Origin: Lolium rigidum
Lineage: Eukaryota; Streptophyta; Magnoliopsida; Poales; Poaceae
Length of the DNA: 64,000 nt
Assembly (NCBI RefSeq): GCF_022539505.1
Contig: NW_025901083.1
Location: forward strand, 1 to 64,000
Direction of reading: 5' to 3'
A program made the position numbers and the translations under genes. Below the pieces are notes generated by a model, which was not told the origin of the DNA, did not search any database, and was given only the letters and a program-made list of their open reading frames with translations. This document shows, one piece after another, positions 1-11,640 of this stretch (position 1 is its first letter; each line of letters opens with the position of its first letter).

Positions 1-331
1 TGCCGCAACTACGTGTACTTCTTTTGAGGCCAACGCCCGTAATAAGACCGACTATTCGGAATCCCACCATTATCAATCAAGTTTTCATCTATATCCGCAA
101 TATTCTGATTGCATCTTTAGTTCTTACTTGTTCTCGATTTCAGGTAGGAATTAAGACCCTTGCTGGTCAGGCTGATCGTGCTCCCGCAAGATCAGTAACT
201 CCCGGAGATTGTCCTAGCGATTGCATTGGCGCACGAGCTTTGCACGTGTAGTCGGATCGTCAAGCACGAACTCCACCAACAAATCGACGCTATCATACTC
301 TCATCGAAAGATCGGCCACCTTTGCCCTATC
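1..331 (+). mobile_element. LTR-retrotransposon fragment (unassigned family)
   Basis: Non-coding sequence that I recognise only loosely as the 3' part of a grass Gypsy-type LTR. It ends abruptly where Sabrina-like LTR sequence begins near 332. No ORF here resembles a protein, and no PBS or terminal repeat is visible inside the window. The family assignment is from memory, so confidence is low. Confidence 0.3.
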
Positions 332-1038
332 GGTTGTGGATGTGTCGTTGCCACTAGGGATAAAACATTGATGCTATGTCCAAGGATGTAGTTGTTGATT
401 ACATTACGCACCATACTTAATGCAATTGTCTCGTTGTTTGCAACTTAATACCGGAAGGGGTTCGGATGATAACTCGAAGGTGGACTTTTAGGCATAGATG
501 CATGCTTGGATAGCGGTCTATGTACTTTGTCGTAATGCCCAATTAAATCTCACTATATTTATCATATCATGTATGTGCATTGTCATGCCCTCTCTATTTG
601 TCAATTGCCCGATCGTAATTTGTTCACCCAACATGCTATTTATCTTATGGGAGAGACACCTCTAGTGAACTGTGGACCCCGGTCCTATTCTTTACATCGC
701 ATACAATCTATCGCAATACTTGTTTTACTCGTTTTCCGCAAACAATCATCTTCCACACAATATGGTTAATCCTTTGTTACAGACAAGCCGGTGAGATTGA
801 CAACCTCCATTGTTTCGTTGGGGCAAAGTACTTTGGTTGTGTTGTGCGGGTTCTACGTTGGCGCCGGAATCTCTGGTGTTGCGCCGCACTACATCCCGCC
901 GCCATCAACCTTCAACGTGCTTCTTGGCTCCTCCTGGTTCGATAAACCTTGGTTTCTTTATGAGGGAACACTTGCTACTGTCTGCATCACACCTTCCTCT
1001 TGGGGTTCCCAACGGACGTGTGTCAACTGCACGCATCA
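332..1038 (+). mobile_element. Sabrina/Athila-like LTR, 3' part, + orientation
   Basis: This is the reverse-orientation relative of the solo LTR at 1641-3233. Blocks around 340-480, 560-700 and 780-1038 match that LTR read on the other strand, and both end in the same GCATCA terminus. The first half of the LTR is missing and is replaced by the sequence at 1-331. It lies in the opposite direction to the element it interrupts, so it is a separate insertion. Confidence 0.6.
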
Positions 1039-1640
1039 CTCGTCCTCGAGTAGGTAAGTGATAACAAACAAATAATTTTTGAGATGACATGCTGTCACAC
1101 TACTTTGATCAATCTAAGTGTAAAAAGCAAACATAGCTGGAATCATAGAATCCTAACATAAGCATGATAGATATAATCAAACAATGAAACTTAATAAGCA
1201 TGCTAAAACATGAATAGTAAGCAAACAAAATAAAATGTATAACGTGCATGGAAAGCAAAGTGATTGTCAAGAGCATAACATAGATACATAATAAAGTGGT
1301 ACTCAGCTTGTCCCATAAGTGGAAGCAAAACATAAATGTTTGGACACCTTTAAAAGATTATAAGGATGACTAGAAACAAAAAGTTTAAACAAGCCATAAT
1401 TATGAATCAATCAATAAAATCTTCGGACCATGCACATAAAACTAAGAATGACAACTATGCTCTCATAAGTGGTGCATAAACTAGAAGGTGGAGACTCAAT
1501 ATAAAAGTAAAAGAAGGTCTCTCTTTGAGAGGCAAGTAAGATCACTCATGTGCTAGAGCTTTTATTGAAACAACAAGAGTATAAAATGCACTTTTGAGAG
1601 GTGGATGATGTCAACGGTAAGTACAAAGCATATGGGTTGT

Positions 1641-3233
1641 TGATGCGTGCAATTAACACACGTCCGTTGGGAACCCCAAGAGGAAGGTGTGATGCGTACA
1701 GTAGCAAGTTTTCTCAGAAAGAAACCAAGGTTTATCGAACCAGGAGGAGCCAAGAAGCACGTTGAAGGTTGATGGCGGCGAAGTGTAGTGCGGCGCAACA
1801 CTAGGGATTCCGGCGCCAACGTGGAACCTGCACAACACAATCAAAGTACTTTGCCCCAACGTAACAGTGAGGTTGTCAATCTCACCGGCTTGCTGTAACA
1901 AAGGATTAAACGTATTGTGTGGAAGAAGATGATTGTTTGCGAAGAACAGTAAAGAACAATTGCAGTAGATTGTATTTCAGATGTAAAGAATAGGACCGGG
2001 GTCCACATTTCACTAGTGGTGTCTCTCCCATAAGATAAATAGCATGTTGGGTGAACGAATTACAGTTGGGCAATTGACAAATAAAGAAGGCATAACAATG
2101 CACATACATATATCATGATGAGTACAATGAGATTTAATCAGGGCATTACGACAAAGTACATAGACCGCCATCCAGCATGCATCTATGCCTAAAAAGTCCA
2201 CTTTCAGGTTATCATCCGAACCCCTTCCGGTATTAAGTTGCAAGCAACAGACAATTGCATTAAGTATGGTGCGTAATGTAATCAACACAAATATCCTTAG
2301 ACAAAGCATCGATGTTTTATCCCTAGTGGCAACAAGACATCCACAACCTTAGAACTTTCCGTCACTCGTCCCGCATTTAATGGAGGCATGAACCCACTAT
2401 CGAGCATAAATACTCCCTCTTGGAGTTACAAGTATCAACTTGGCCGAGCCTCTACTAGCAACGGAGAGCATGCAAGAACATAAACAACTCATATATGATA
2501 GATTGATAATCAACTTGACATAGTATTCAATATCCATCGGATCCCAACAAACACAACATGTAGGATTACAAATAGACGATCTTGATCATGATAGGCAGCT
2601 CACAAGATCGAACATGATAGCACAATTAGGAGAAGACGACCATCTAGCTACTGCTATGGACCCATAGTCCAGGGGTGAACTACTCACACATCGATCCGGA
2701 GGCGATCATGGCGATGAAGAGCCCTCCGGGAGATGATTCCCTCTCCGGCAGGTGCCGGAGGCGATCTCCTGAATCCCCCGAGATGGGATTGGCGGCGGCT
2801 GCATCTCTGGAAGGTTTTCCGTATCGTGGCTCTCGGTACTGGGGGTTTCGCGACGAAGGCTTTAAGTAGGCGAAGAGGTAGGTCAGGGGGCGTCACGACG
2901 GGCCCACACAACAGGCCGGCGCGGCCAGGGCTTGGGCCGCGCCGCCCTAGTGTGGCGTCGCCTCGTGGCCCCACTTCGTATCTCCCTCGGTCTTCTGGAA
3001 GCTTCGTGGAAAAATAGGCCCCTGGGCATTGATTTCGTCCAATTCCGAGAATATTTCCTTACTAGGATTTCTGAAACCAAAAACAGCGAAAGCAATCGGC
3101 TCTTCGGCATCTCGTCAATAGGTTAGTGCCGGAAAATGCATAATAATGACATATAATGTGTATAAAACATGTGAGTATCATCATAAAAGTAGCATGGAAC
3201 ATAAGAAATTATAGATACGTTTGAGACGTATGA
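1641..3233 (-). mobile_element. Solo LTR (Sabrina-like), TSD GTTGT
   Basis: This is a complete 1593-bp LTR on the - strand, running from TCATACG (originally TGATACG) at 3233 to CGCATCA at 1641. It is flanked by perfect 5-bp direct repeats GTTGT at 1636-1640 and 3234-3238, so it is a solo LTR left by LTR-LTR recombination. The terminal TG of the U3 end has become TC. Removing it rejoins two halves of the host element's internal domain. Confidence 0.88.
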
Positions 3234-4491
3234 GTTGTGCAAAAGTGCTACTTCTAAATCGCAAGCCTCATGCATAATTGCTACTAGTGCTCACACCTCG
3301 TCCTACTCACCTCGGATCACCATTAGCTCTCATCACATACAAGTTGTTTTAACCGAGTATCACAAAGGGGTACCCCCGTGCCTCCTGTAAAAAGGTCCTA
3401 GGAGATGCATTGCTTTTGATGTCTCATTTTTAAAGCATCTTCAACTTGGGACATCCATACCGGGATGACACGAGCAACAGATAAATGGACTCCTCTTATT
3501 TTTTTATTGCTAGAAGCTTTCTCATAAGAGATTGAGGATTTGTCCAACTGAAAATTCCACCATGATACATGGCTTCGGTTAGCGGTCCAATGTTCTTCTC
3601 TAAAAAAAATGTATACTCAAACTATTTTGCATGGATAATCTCCTTCATTTCATACAAGATGAACATGCATAGCAACCCACATGATATTCAGCGGCAAAGC
3701 ACGCTGAGGTGTCCCCAGTATTTCAATGGTTATCACACAACAAGCAACTTAAAAGAGTTACGGTTACACAAGAAACACACGCTAGACACAATAGTCATTT
3801 TTGACTACTTTCCCATGAGCAACAAAAATATAATACTTTGAAATTTAAAGGTAGCACATGAGCAAACTACTATGGAATGGCAATGAAATACCAAATATAG
3901 GTAGATATGGTGGAAACTTTGGAATATTTGGTTTTTGGTGGTTGGATGCATGAATAAAATACTCATACAAATGGAGGCTAGAAAAAGACCGGGTGCGACC
4001 AACTAAGAGAGCATAATGGCCATAATCATGCACAACGACAAAATATATTAATCAAAGCATAAAGTGATACACAAGTTGCAAACTAAATGATCATAGAGGC
4101 AAGAATTGAATGTAATGTAGTCATAATATGTTGCAAAACATGTGCCAAGTCGACCCAAATAAAAACATTCGCATGAGAATATATACCACAATATTATGCT
4201 TTTCTATTGTATGCTAAAAACAATGCATGAAACCTTCAATGGCACACTAAACACTCTCAGTATTTGAGACTAATCATAATGAAAACATAATTAACAAGAT
4301 CATCATGATAATAACATCTAGCAAGATATGCAAAAATAACTATGCCACAGTCTAAAAATGCTTCCATTTGCATCACATACACATAAAACTTTTTTCATGC
4401 TTCCAACGCCAACCAAATGAAACCAAACAACTCTCATATATGAAAAACAAGTAAATGTACAGAGAGCTATTGATACACAAATAAATATAAA

Positions 4492-4636
4492 AGTGGAGCG
4501 TGTCTCTCTCCAACGCAAAATGCATAACAGTGGAGCGTGTCTCACTCCAAAATAAACATGCAAAACAGCGGAGTGTGTCTCACTCCAAAGTAAATATGCA
4601 AAGCGGTGGAGCGTGTCTCACTCCATAGTAAACATG
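4492..4636 (+). repeat. Minisatellite, about 37-39 bp x 4
   Basis: Four imperfect direct copies of a unit containing GGAGCGTGTCTCACTCC followed by an A/T-rich tail. The repeat lies in the non-coding internal domain of the Athila-like element. The GGAG...CTCC core can pair with itself, so each unit is also a small dyad. Confidence 0.75.
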
Positions 4637-5506
4637 AATGATGGGATCCAAATTTATTGAAAGTAAACACACAGAAAAAAGTAAAGACGCTCCAAGGATA
4701 ACACATATCACATGAAGGAATAAAAACATAGCGTGTTGAAAAATGACCTGGTGCTTTTTGTTGATGAAGAGGGGATGCCTTGGGCATCCCCAAGCTTTGA
4801 CGCTTGTACTTCTTGGATATTTCTTGGGGGGTCCAGAGGACATCCCCAAGCTTGATCTCTTGTCCATGCTTCATCTTATTGCATCATTCCTCTCTCCCTA
4901 CACTTGAAAACTTCCTTCACACAAAACTCAGCACAATTGATTAGCAACATTAGTGCAAATAAAAATGTATCAAACCAGCAAGGCTTCAGTAATGGCACAT
5001 ATCAAACACTCATTTTAACATATGCTACTGTAGCTACTTCTTCTCAAATCTCTTTTTCACAAAAGAACTCAAAAAAACGAAGCATAAGACGCAAATGCAA
5101 AACATGGCAGAAATCTGTTAAAACAGACCAGCAAGCAGAGATCGAAATTAAAGAAATAGTTCTGTTGCTCAAATATAAAAATGATAAACTAACGAAAGTT
5201 ATCTAACATACTGGGGAATAAGCACAAAAATTTGCAGCTCAACATAACGTTCTGGCGATGTTTAACAAATTTTTTCGTGACCAGCACAGAATCTGTTTCA
5301 GAATTGCAAATACCCCAAACACTGCTTTCTTTCTATTAGAGGCTACCCTTGGCACAAAAACGAAATAAAAACGATAAGGAGAGGTTATTACAGTAGCAAT
5401 AACTTCCAAGACTCAGCAAAGCAAAAATAACAGAAATAGAACATGGGTTGTCTCCCATAAGCGCCTTTCTTTAACGCCTTTGAGCTAGGCGCAAAAAGGG
5501 CGCAAA

Positions 5507-6227
5507 TCAAGTATTATCAAGAGGTAAAGCATCAAGATCAATTACTTCTTCCAAAACACCATTTGTATCATCAAGTACCTTAGACACCTCTGAAGATTCA
5601 ACATGCAATTTACTCTTAGTTGTACTAAAAGTTTTATCAAATTTAAACATATCATGGGTTTTTGGTTTGGGTGCCTTAGGGACATACATAAACTTTTGTT
5701 CTTTCCCAACAAAAGCTCTCTCCTTTTTGAAACCAAAAGAGGAAAAAGTTGAACTCAAAGTTTCCATAGCTTCGTGAAGTTTACCAATTCTAATATTTCT
5801 ATCATCATTTGCAATGCTACCCTCCAAAACAGCAATTTTTTTTATTGATTCCTCCTATCAACTCATTAGTATGGATAGCATCAAAAAGTAAATTGGGCAA
5901 ACTTTTCTCTAAATAATCTAGTCTTTTTACCACCTCTTCTAAAGTGATCTCAGTTTTAGCAACATTAATGGGATGACTTCCTATTAAACTTTTAATTAAA
6001 ACATAGGCTTCCGAAGCGGGAGCACCTAGGAAATTACCACCAATAAGTGTATCTAGAACATATCTATTCCAAGTAGAAATACCAACATAGAAATTCCTAA
6101 GAAGAATCATAGTAGAATATTTCTTAGTACATCTATGATGAGCATCACATATTCTATACCAAGCATCTTTCAAACTTTCACCCCCTTGTTGCTTGAAAGT
6201 ACGAACCTCAACTTCAGGGACATTCAT
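5507..6227 (-). pseudogene. gag-like ORF of the Athila/Sabrina-like element, frameshifted
   Basis: Two overlapping reading frames on the - strand form one protein of about 240 aa. The first (from 6227) contains SLKDAWYRICDAHHRC and LLRNFYVGI, which I recognise as the retrotransposon gag-like domain common in wheat and barley Athila-type elements. The second (to 5507) carries a KFDKTF segment and a conserved tail ending IDLDALPLDN. The frames switch at a run of eight T on the + strand (5836-5843); seven would restore one frame, so a single-base insertion in a homopolymer explains the break. No RT or integrase follows it. It would have formed the retroelement particle; it is not a host gene. 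Confidence 0.72.
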
Positions 6228-6388
6228 TTTGCAAAGTTAAGTAAACAACACAAATAAAAACTATACTATTCTTTTTTGATTTTCGATATAAAATGCAAAC
6301 AAGATAAAAATAAAATATGCAAGCAAAACAATAACAAAGTAAAAGAGTTGAGAGTGAGAGACTCCCCTCGCAGAAGAGATGCTTTTCT

Positions 6389-6405
6389 CCCCGGCAACGG
6401 CGCCA
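6389..6405 (-). other. Primer-binding site, tRNA-Asp type
   Basis: The - strand reads TGGCGCCGTTGCCGGGG, which is complementary to the 3' end of plant tRNA-Asp including CCA. It lies 24 bp beyond the LTR end assumed here (6430), slightly further than usual, so that LTR edge could be misplaced by some bases. Confidence 0.85.
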
Positions 6406-6429
6406 GAAAAAGTCTTGCTGGTGTGAAGT

Positions 6430-7999
6430 TGATGAAGGAGAATTTATGCGCAACGTTGAGTGGAACCCCAAGAGGAAGGTATGATGAGCACAGCAGGAAG
6501 TTTTCCCTCAGTAAGAAACCAAGGTTTATCGACCAGTAGGAGAAAAACGTTCTCTCCTGAGGTGTTGCGAACCAACTCGTGGCAGGGCGCACTGCCGGCG
6601 TTAGCAGCAATGTGGAGATCTGCACACAAACAACCAATTACTTTGTCCCCAACTTTCAGCGAGGTTGTCAAGCTCACTGGTTTTGCTGAAAACAAAGGAT
6701 TAAACGAACTGTGTGGAAGAAGAATTGTTTGCAGAGAACAGAACAGGAAAATGCTGTAGAAGATTGCAATTAAAAGAAGAAGGACCGGGGTCCACAGTTC
6801 ACTAGAGACGCCTCCCCAATAATATAAATATGTTGGGTAAACAAATTACAGATGGGCAATTGACAAACAGAGATTCTACGCTAATGGTTGGTGGAGAATA
6901 CATGCTATGAAAGTATGTGGGCATTACAACAATATACATAGACCGTAATCCAACTGCATCTATGACTAATAATCCACCTTCAGGATTGCATCCGCGACAC
7001 CCTCCAGTATTAAGTTGCAAGCAACAGACTATCGCTTTAAGCAATGTGTAAACGATGAAACTACCCTTGAATAGAACATCGTTGTTTTCTCCCTAGTAGC
7101 AACAACACATCTACAACCGTAGAGAACAAGGTCACTTCCCATGGTTAAATAGAGGCATGAACCCACTATCGAGCATAAATACTCCCTCTTGGAGTCGCTA
7201 GCATCTACTTGTCCAGAGCATCTACTAGAAACGGAGAGCATGCAAGATCATAATAATATAATACATAATCTCAACCAAAGGAATCTCTCTATAAATCGGA
7301 TCCACATCAAACCAACATGTAGCAATTACAAATAGATGATCTTGATCATGTTAGGCAGCTCACAAGATCTATACATGAAGCACAACAAGGAGAGGACAGC
7401 CATCTAGCTACTGCTATGGACCCATGGTCCCGTGGAGGACTACTCACGCATCACCTCGGATGAAGACATGGCGATGTAGAGGCCTCCGACGGTGATTTCC
7501 CTCTCCGGCAGGGTACCGGGATGGACTGCAGAACCCTCCCGAACTGGGGTTTCGGTTGACGGCAGCGTCGGAACTTTTCGTGGATGGAGGCTCTCGTCTC
7601 TGGGGTTTTCCCGATACGAGGAATAAATAGGCGGAAGGGCTGAGCAAACGAGGCGACGAGGCGCCAGTACATGGGCCTGGCGCGGCCAAGGGTGGGGTCG
7701 CGCCTGCACTATGTACTGCCACGTGGCAGCTCTCATGCGCGTGTCCTTCTGGCTCCGTCTTCATCCCGGAAAAATAAGACTCTGGGCTTTTGTTTCGTCC
7801 AATTCCGAGAAACTTTCATGTACAACTTTTCTGAAACACAAAAACAGCAAAAAAACAGGAACTGGCACTGCGGCACTGCGTTAATAGGTTAGTCCCAGAA
7901 AATTCTAAAAAGTGTGGAAAAGTGCACATAAAACATATAAGAATTGTAACAAAACAAGCATGGAGCATCAAAAATTATAGATACGTTTGGGACGTATCA
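6430..7999 (-). mobile_element. 5' LTR of the Athila/Sabrina-like element
   Basis: About 1570 bp from TGATACGTCC (at 7999, - strand) to TTCATCA (at 6430), with matching TGAT...ATCA termini. It is clearly homologous to, but well diverged from, the solo LTR at 1641-3233, so the two are different subfamilies and not the two LTRs of one insertion. Confidence 0.8.
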
Positions 8000-9025
8000 T
8001 CGACTGACAATCCCATTGCTTTCATTGTACTTGCAAACAAAAGGTTTAGACAACTGCCTCCATCCATGAACACTTTGCTCATATTGTATCCTCCGATATG
8101 TGCTCCAAGGACTAGGGCAGCGTGACCGGGCCTTGGAATGGCTATCGGGTGATCGGCTCTGCTGAACATGATGTTTTGATTCGACCAATCGATATAATCG
8201 GGTACCGCTGCCATAGCCACTTCTGCAAACTTTATCTCCCGTGAAAACTTCTTGGCCTCCCTCTTTGAAAAGCTAGTCTTGTGAATCATGTTCACTTGCC
8301 CTCGAGATGCAGGGTAAACTTTGGTTGGTATGTAGATATCTTCGTCTGGCACATATTGTTGTTGCCGAGGATAATTGTAAGCTGATGCTCTTCCTTCTGC
8401 CAAATGAGCCTTTGCTTCCGAATCGAACCTTAGCTCTTCACATAGCTTCTGAATATCGAGGAACTGCCGACAATCTTTGAGTAGATGCGTAGCCTTCTCG
8501 ATGTTGTCTTTTGGGTTGATATAAGAGTGGAAGTAACATGGTGCGACAAGCTGCTCCGCGGCTGGCAAATAAGGTGCGCGGCTGCGATTCTTGCTTAATT
8601 GCGCGTATGACATCCTTTATCACACTGGCGGAGGCGACTCGCAGCTCGTTCTTCTGCTTCGCAACGAAGATCCCTTCTCCTCTTCTGTTGCTCCTCTCTG
8701 CTACCGAAATTCCTTCGGCTGCTCCCGTTGTTGTTCCCACGCAAACCCACTGAGGCTATCAGCGGGACAATGATTTCAGGAGCCGAAGTCCGTAAGCTTG
8801 ATGCAGACGAATTTGGAAGTCAAACGAACCCTCCATAATCGACAATGAAGTGGACACCGCCGAAGGTTGCATCCATATTTCTATGCAACCCCGAAGGAAT
8901 CGGATGCGATCTTTCAGCGCGTGGAGTGAACTCGAAGGACCCGGAACGAACCAAATTTTTTGGGCTTGGTGGTGTTGGTGAAGCCAGCATGAACGTTGCT
9001 GATGTGACCGGAGCTGCCGATGACA
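8000..9025 (-). pseudogene. Gypsy gag-protease, frameshifted and truncated
   Basis: The likely start is the ATG at 9023-9025 (MSSAAPVTSAT...), just inside the PBS. The frame shifts between about 8820 and 8610. The downstream frame (8613 to 8000) reads through a gag tail into a retropepsin-like site, KVFMDGGSCLNLLF, where the D-G-G-S motif is the expected catalytic Asp loop. The frame is cut right after this motif by the LTR at 7999. No reverse transcriptase remains in the window. The protein would have processed retroelement particles; it is inactive here. Confidence 0.65.
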
Positions 9026-9063
9026 TGCCTTGTACCGACAGGTTTCCCACAGACGGCGCCAAT

Positions 9064-9605
9064 TGACGAGGGTGCTCCTCGGCAATGCCCACCTTTTGGG
9101 GCTTAGGGTTGACGGAATCCTGCAGGCTGACACGAGACATCGGATACCAAACAGATAGGGAGAGAGATTGACCCAGGTTCAGGGCCCTCGATGAGGTAAA
9201 ACCCTTACTTCTTGCTTGTTTGATCTTGATTATCGAATAAATAGGGTTACAATGGGTAGCCTAAGGCTAAGACTAAGATCTCGTCGAGAGGCTAAGATTT
9301 CTAATGACCTAGCTCTAGACTTGTGGTGAATCTGGTTGTGGTGATTGTTTGTACCTCGGTAGACCCTCTCCTGGCCCTTATATTGCAGGCCAGGTCACGA
9401 GAGTTCTGTCCGGGTTCGACTAATTTACAAAGAGTTATATGCCTAAACTTTCCTTATTCTTTGTCTTCTTGCCTTTTCCACCAAGAATATTTCTTCGGAA
9501 CCAACGTATCAGCCCACCTTCGTCTGTGGATGATCTTCATGGGCCCCTGGTTGGGCTGTAAGAGGTAGCATAACATTGGTTACCCGAAGGGTAATGCCCA
9601 CATCA
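9064..9605 (-). mobile_element. LTR of the 8000-9605 Gypsy element
   Basis: A 542-bp LTR read on the - strand from TGATGTGGGCATTACCC (9605) to CCTCGTCA (9064), with TGA...TCA termini. The PBS follows directly, so this is the 5' LTR. Confidence 0.68.
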
Positions 9606-10129
9606 ACGCCTGAGAATAAAAAATAATAATTTTAATGCATAGAATATGTACAAGAGGCCCTTTCTCCAACGCAAACTTCAGTGCTAGACGCTAAGGACCT
9701 GATTGGTTTCCCCGTAGCAATTTTTGCGCTTTTGCCCATCGTATGCAACTTGGCTCAACATCTACCATATAAGTGGAAACTTGACTTGGGTCAGCTTTGG
9801 TACTACGTTTAGATGCCAACAATTTCACTTCGGTTCGGTTGGAGAAACCAGGGGCAGTTCGTTTGGTAGGCTGTTTTGCGCTTGAAAGAAACATAACAAT
9901 GTGTTTGGTTATGTGCGGAACGAGAAATGTGATAACATCTTTCCCAAATGGTGAGGATACCACCCCTTTCCAGCATCGAGCATACATTCTTCAGTACCAC
10001 ATACCAGATATTACTCAACACGACATAGCACACATTGTTCACAACGGCATAGCAAACATTGTTCGACGCATAGCCGACATAGTTCATGACGGAATTAAAC
10101 AAAGTACGAGACAAATACATGCACATATT
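9606..10129. other. Non-coding flank, short degenerate repeats
   Basis: No credible gene. Around 9990-10095 there are loosely repeated words of the ACATAGCA / ACATTGTTC type that make a long but meaningless frame. This is probably 3' flank of the B3 pseudogene, whose stop codon lies at its right edge. Confidence 0.4.
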
Positions 10130-10597
10130 TCATTCATTGATCATGGCAAGGGCTGGATGATGTTGTGGGCACTCCTGGACCACATCTGTCATGGTGTAGT
10201 CGAAGATGGTGGCCTTGAAGACGTTGCCCCTCATCATCTTGAAGGTCATGAAGTACCCTATCTTGATCTGGTGGGCAATAGAAAATCCAGGCCACCGCTG
10301 ATCCAGGAAGACAGTGCCTTTGACGTCCCTCAGCTTCACCATCCAGGAGCAGCCGGTTCTTATCTTGAGGATGATCATCCTAGCGACGGTGCCAAGTTAG
10401 GAGCGGAAGCCTGTGGGAATTGGCAGCATATCCAACCCCGGAGACAACACCACTTTGGCAAAATGGGTTGGTCCGACGTCGTCATGGAAATGCACAACCT
10501 TCACAGGCCTCCCCTTAGGCCTCTTGGCAGAGCTTCCGTCTCCAGCTGCTTTGTTGGAAGTGCCCTCGCCAAAAGGCATGTCAGCTCCACCCATCAT
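10130..10597 (-). pseudogene. B3 DNA-binding domain gene with internal stop
   Basis: A single - strand frame begins MMGGADMPFGEG, passes a short basic segment (AKRPKGRPVK), and then shows a plant B3 fold: a first strand HFAKVVLSPGLDMLPIPTGFR, then GCSWMVKLRDVKGTVFLDQRWPGF, then IKIGYFMTFKM and FKATIFD. B3 domains bind DNA in plant transcription factors (REM/ARF/VRN1 type). A TAA stop at 10397-10399 falls inside the first helix, with homology continuing in the same frame on both sides. This is a nonsense mutation and not an intron. The protein would be about 155 aa. A possible splice acceptor lies just upstream (about 10608), so a first exon may exist beyond the tandem repeats. It could be an expressed truncated gene, but pseudogene is more likely. 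Confidence 0.66.
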
Positions 10598-10706
10598 CAG
10601 CTTGGAGCACTACAAGATGAAGAAACAATTTGAATGAGCACAAATAGATGTAGGCCCAACCTCATATGATAATATTCTTGTGGGACCAAATGAGAACATG
10701 GCAAAG

Positions 10707-11130
10707 AAGGCCTCATACCTATGAACACCACATGTAAAGGGACTGTCAGCAAACTAAGTCTAGTGTACAAGCAATGTTATTGGACAAATGACTAGGTTTA
10801 CCGCTAGCCCCTTTCATATGATTGTGCCACATTTTATATCATTGGCCAAAGGAGAAACAAGATTGCAAGAATGATGCAAGCAAAACAATAAGGCCTCATA
10901 CCTATGAACACCACAGGCAAAGGGACTATCCACAAACCAAGTCTAGTGTACAAGCATTGTTCTTGCACAAAGGACTAGGTTTAGGGCCAACCCCTTGCCT
11001 ATGATTGTGCTACATTTTAATCACTAGCTAATGAGAAACAAGATTCGAAGAATGATGCAAGCAAAACAATAAGGCCTCAAATCTATAATCACCACACTTG
11101 ATGCTAGTCAACCTAGTACAAGGCACAAGG
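10707..11130 (+). repeat. Tandem repeat, about 182 bp x 2.3
   Basis: Copies start at 10707, 10890 and 11071, each with AAGGCCTCA...CTAT(G/A)A...CACCACA. The first two are 183 and 181 bp; the third breaks off after about 60 bp. The copies are imperfect. They sit between the B3 and coiled-coil remnants and may be intronic. Confidence 0.8.
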
Positions 11131-11334
11131 AGGAGTGTTTTTGTTTTTCTACAAGGTTGGATAGCATCAAATGTGGTGTCATTTGGTTCACGTGTTCATA
11201 CCATGGGCCATAGCATTGAACTTATCACAGAAAATAGTTGGGATCATTGAACAGATCAGTAGATGAAGTTACATCAAGGTTCACAGTGCAAACATAGGCT
11301 AATTATGGTATGGTACAAGCCAGGTTATCTTACA

Positions 11335-11640
11335 TCACTCATCACAAATAGCCCTAATCCTCTTCAATTTATCCCTATTAGCAAAACCTAGTTTTAACAG
11401 GTCATACACGACATACACTAACTTTTTCCTGTCTTCTTTTAGTGCCTCATTTTCTGCCATCAATGCCTCTTTTTCTCCCTCCCACTCCTCATTCATATCC
11501 CTCCCTGCCTCTCTTTCCCCTCCCACTCCTCCTTCCTAGCCCTCAGGATTTGTGCTTGCGTTCTGTGCACGTTCTTCAACATTGCTACCTCGTTCTTCAA
11601 ACCTTCTAGTTCATCTTCACCTCGGTTCTGAACAAACTAG
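11335..11640 (-). pseudogene. Coiled-coil protein gene remnant, frameshifted
   Basis: On the - strand a Glu/Lys/Leu-rich heptad-like stretch (EEWEGEKEALMAENEALKE, then KLVYVVYDLLKLG) ends IRAICDE and a stop at 11335. A second frame upstream (about 11530-11640) reads LKNEVAMLKNVHRTQAQI and runs into the same region out of frame, which points to a frameshift near 11525. I recall similar tails in grass GRF-zinc-finger or coiled-coil proteins, but no zinc-finger part is visible. The function is unknown. Confidence 0.42.

Larger units (their letters stand above)
1039..7999 (-). mobile_element. Athila/Sabrina-like Gypsy retrotransposon, 5' LTR plus internal part
   Basis: Read on the - strand, the element has a 5' LTR (6430-7999), a primer-binding site complementary to tRNA-Asp (6389-6405), a broken gag-like ORF (5507-6227) and a long non-coding internal domain (3234-5500 and 1039-1640). 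A solo LTR (1641-3233) interrupts the internal domain. The 3' LTR is not in the window. A tRNA-Asp primer is characteristic of Athila-type Gypsy elements. No pol ORF is visible, so this looks like a non-autonomous family. It is inserted into another Gypsy element whose gag-protease frame stops at 8000. Confidence 0.7.
8000..9605 (-). mobile_element. Gypsy retrotransposon: 5' LTR, PBS and gag-protease start
   Basis: On the - strand: an LTR (9064-9605), a PBS-like TGGCGCCGTCTGTGGG just inside it (about 9046-9062), then gag-protease coding sequence to 8000. There the Athila-like element interrupts it. The rest of the element should lie left of the window beyond that insertion. Confidence 0.72.

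Noticed and set aside
9797..10633. 278-codon + strand frame
   Set aside because: It is the reverse of the B3 pseudogene plus its 3' flank and has no domain of its own.
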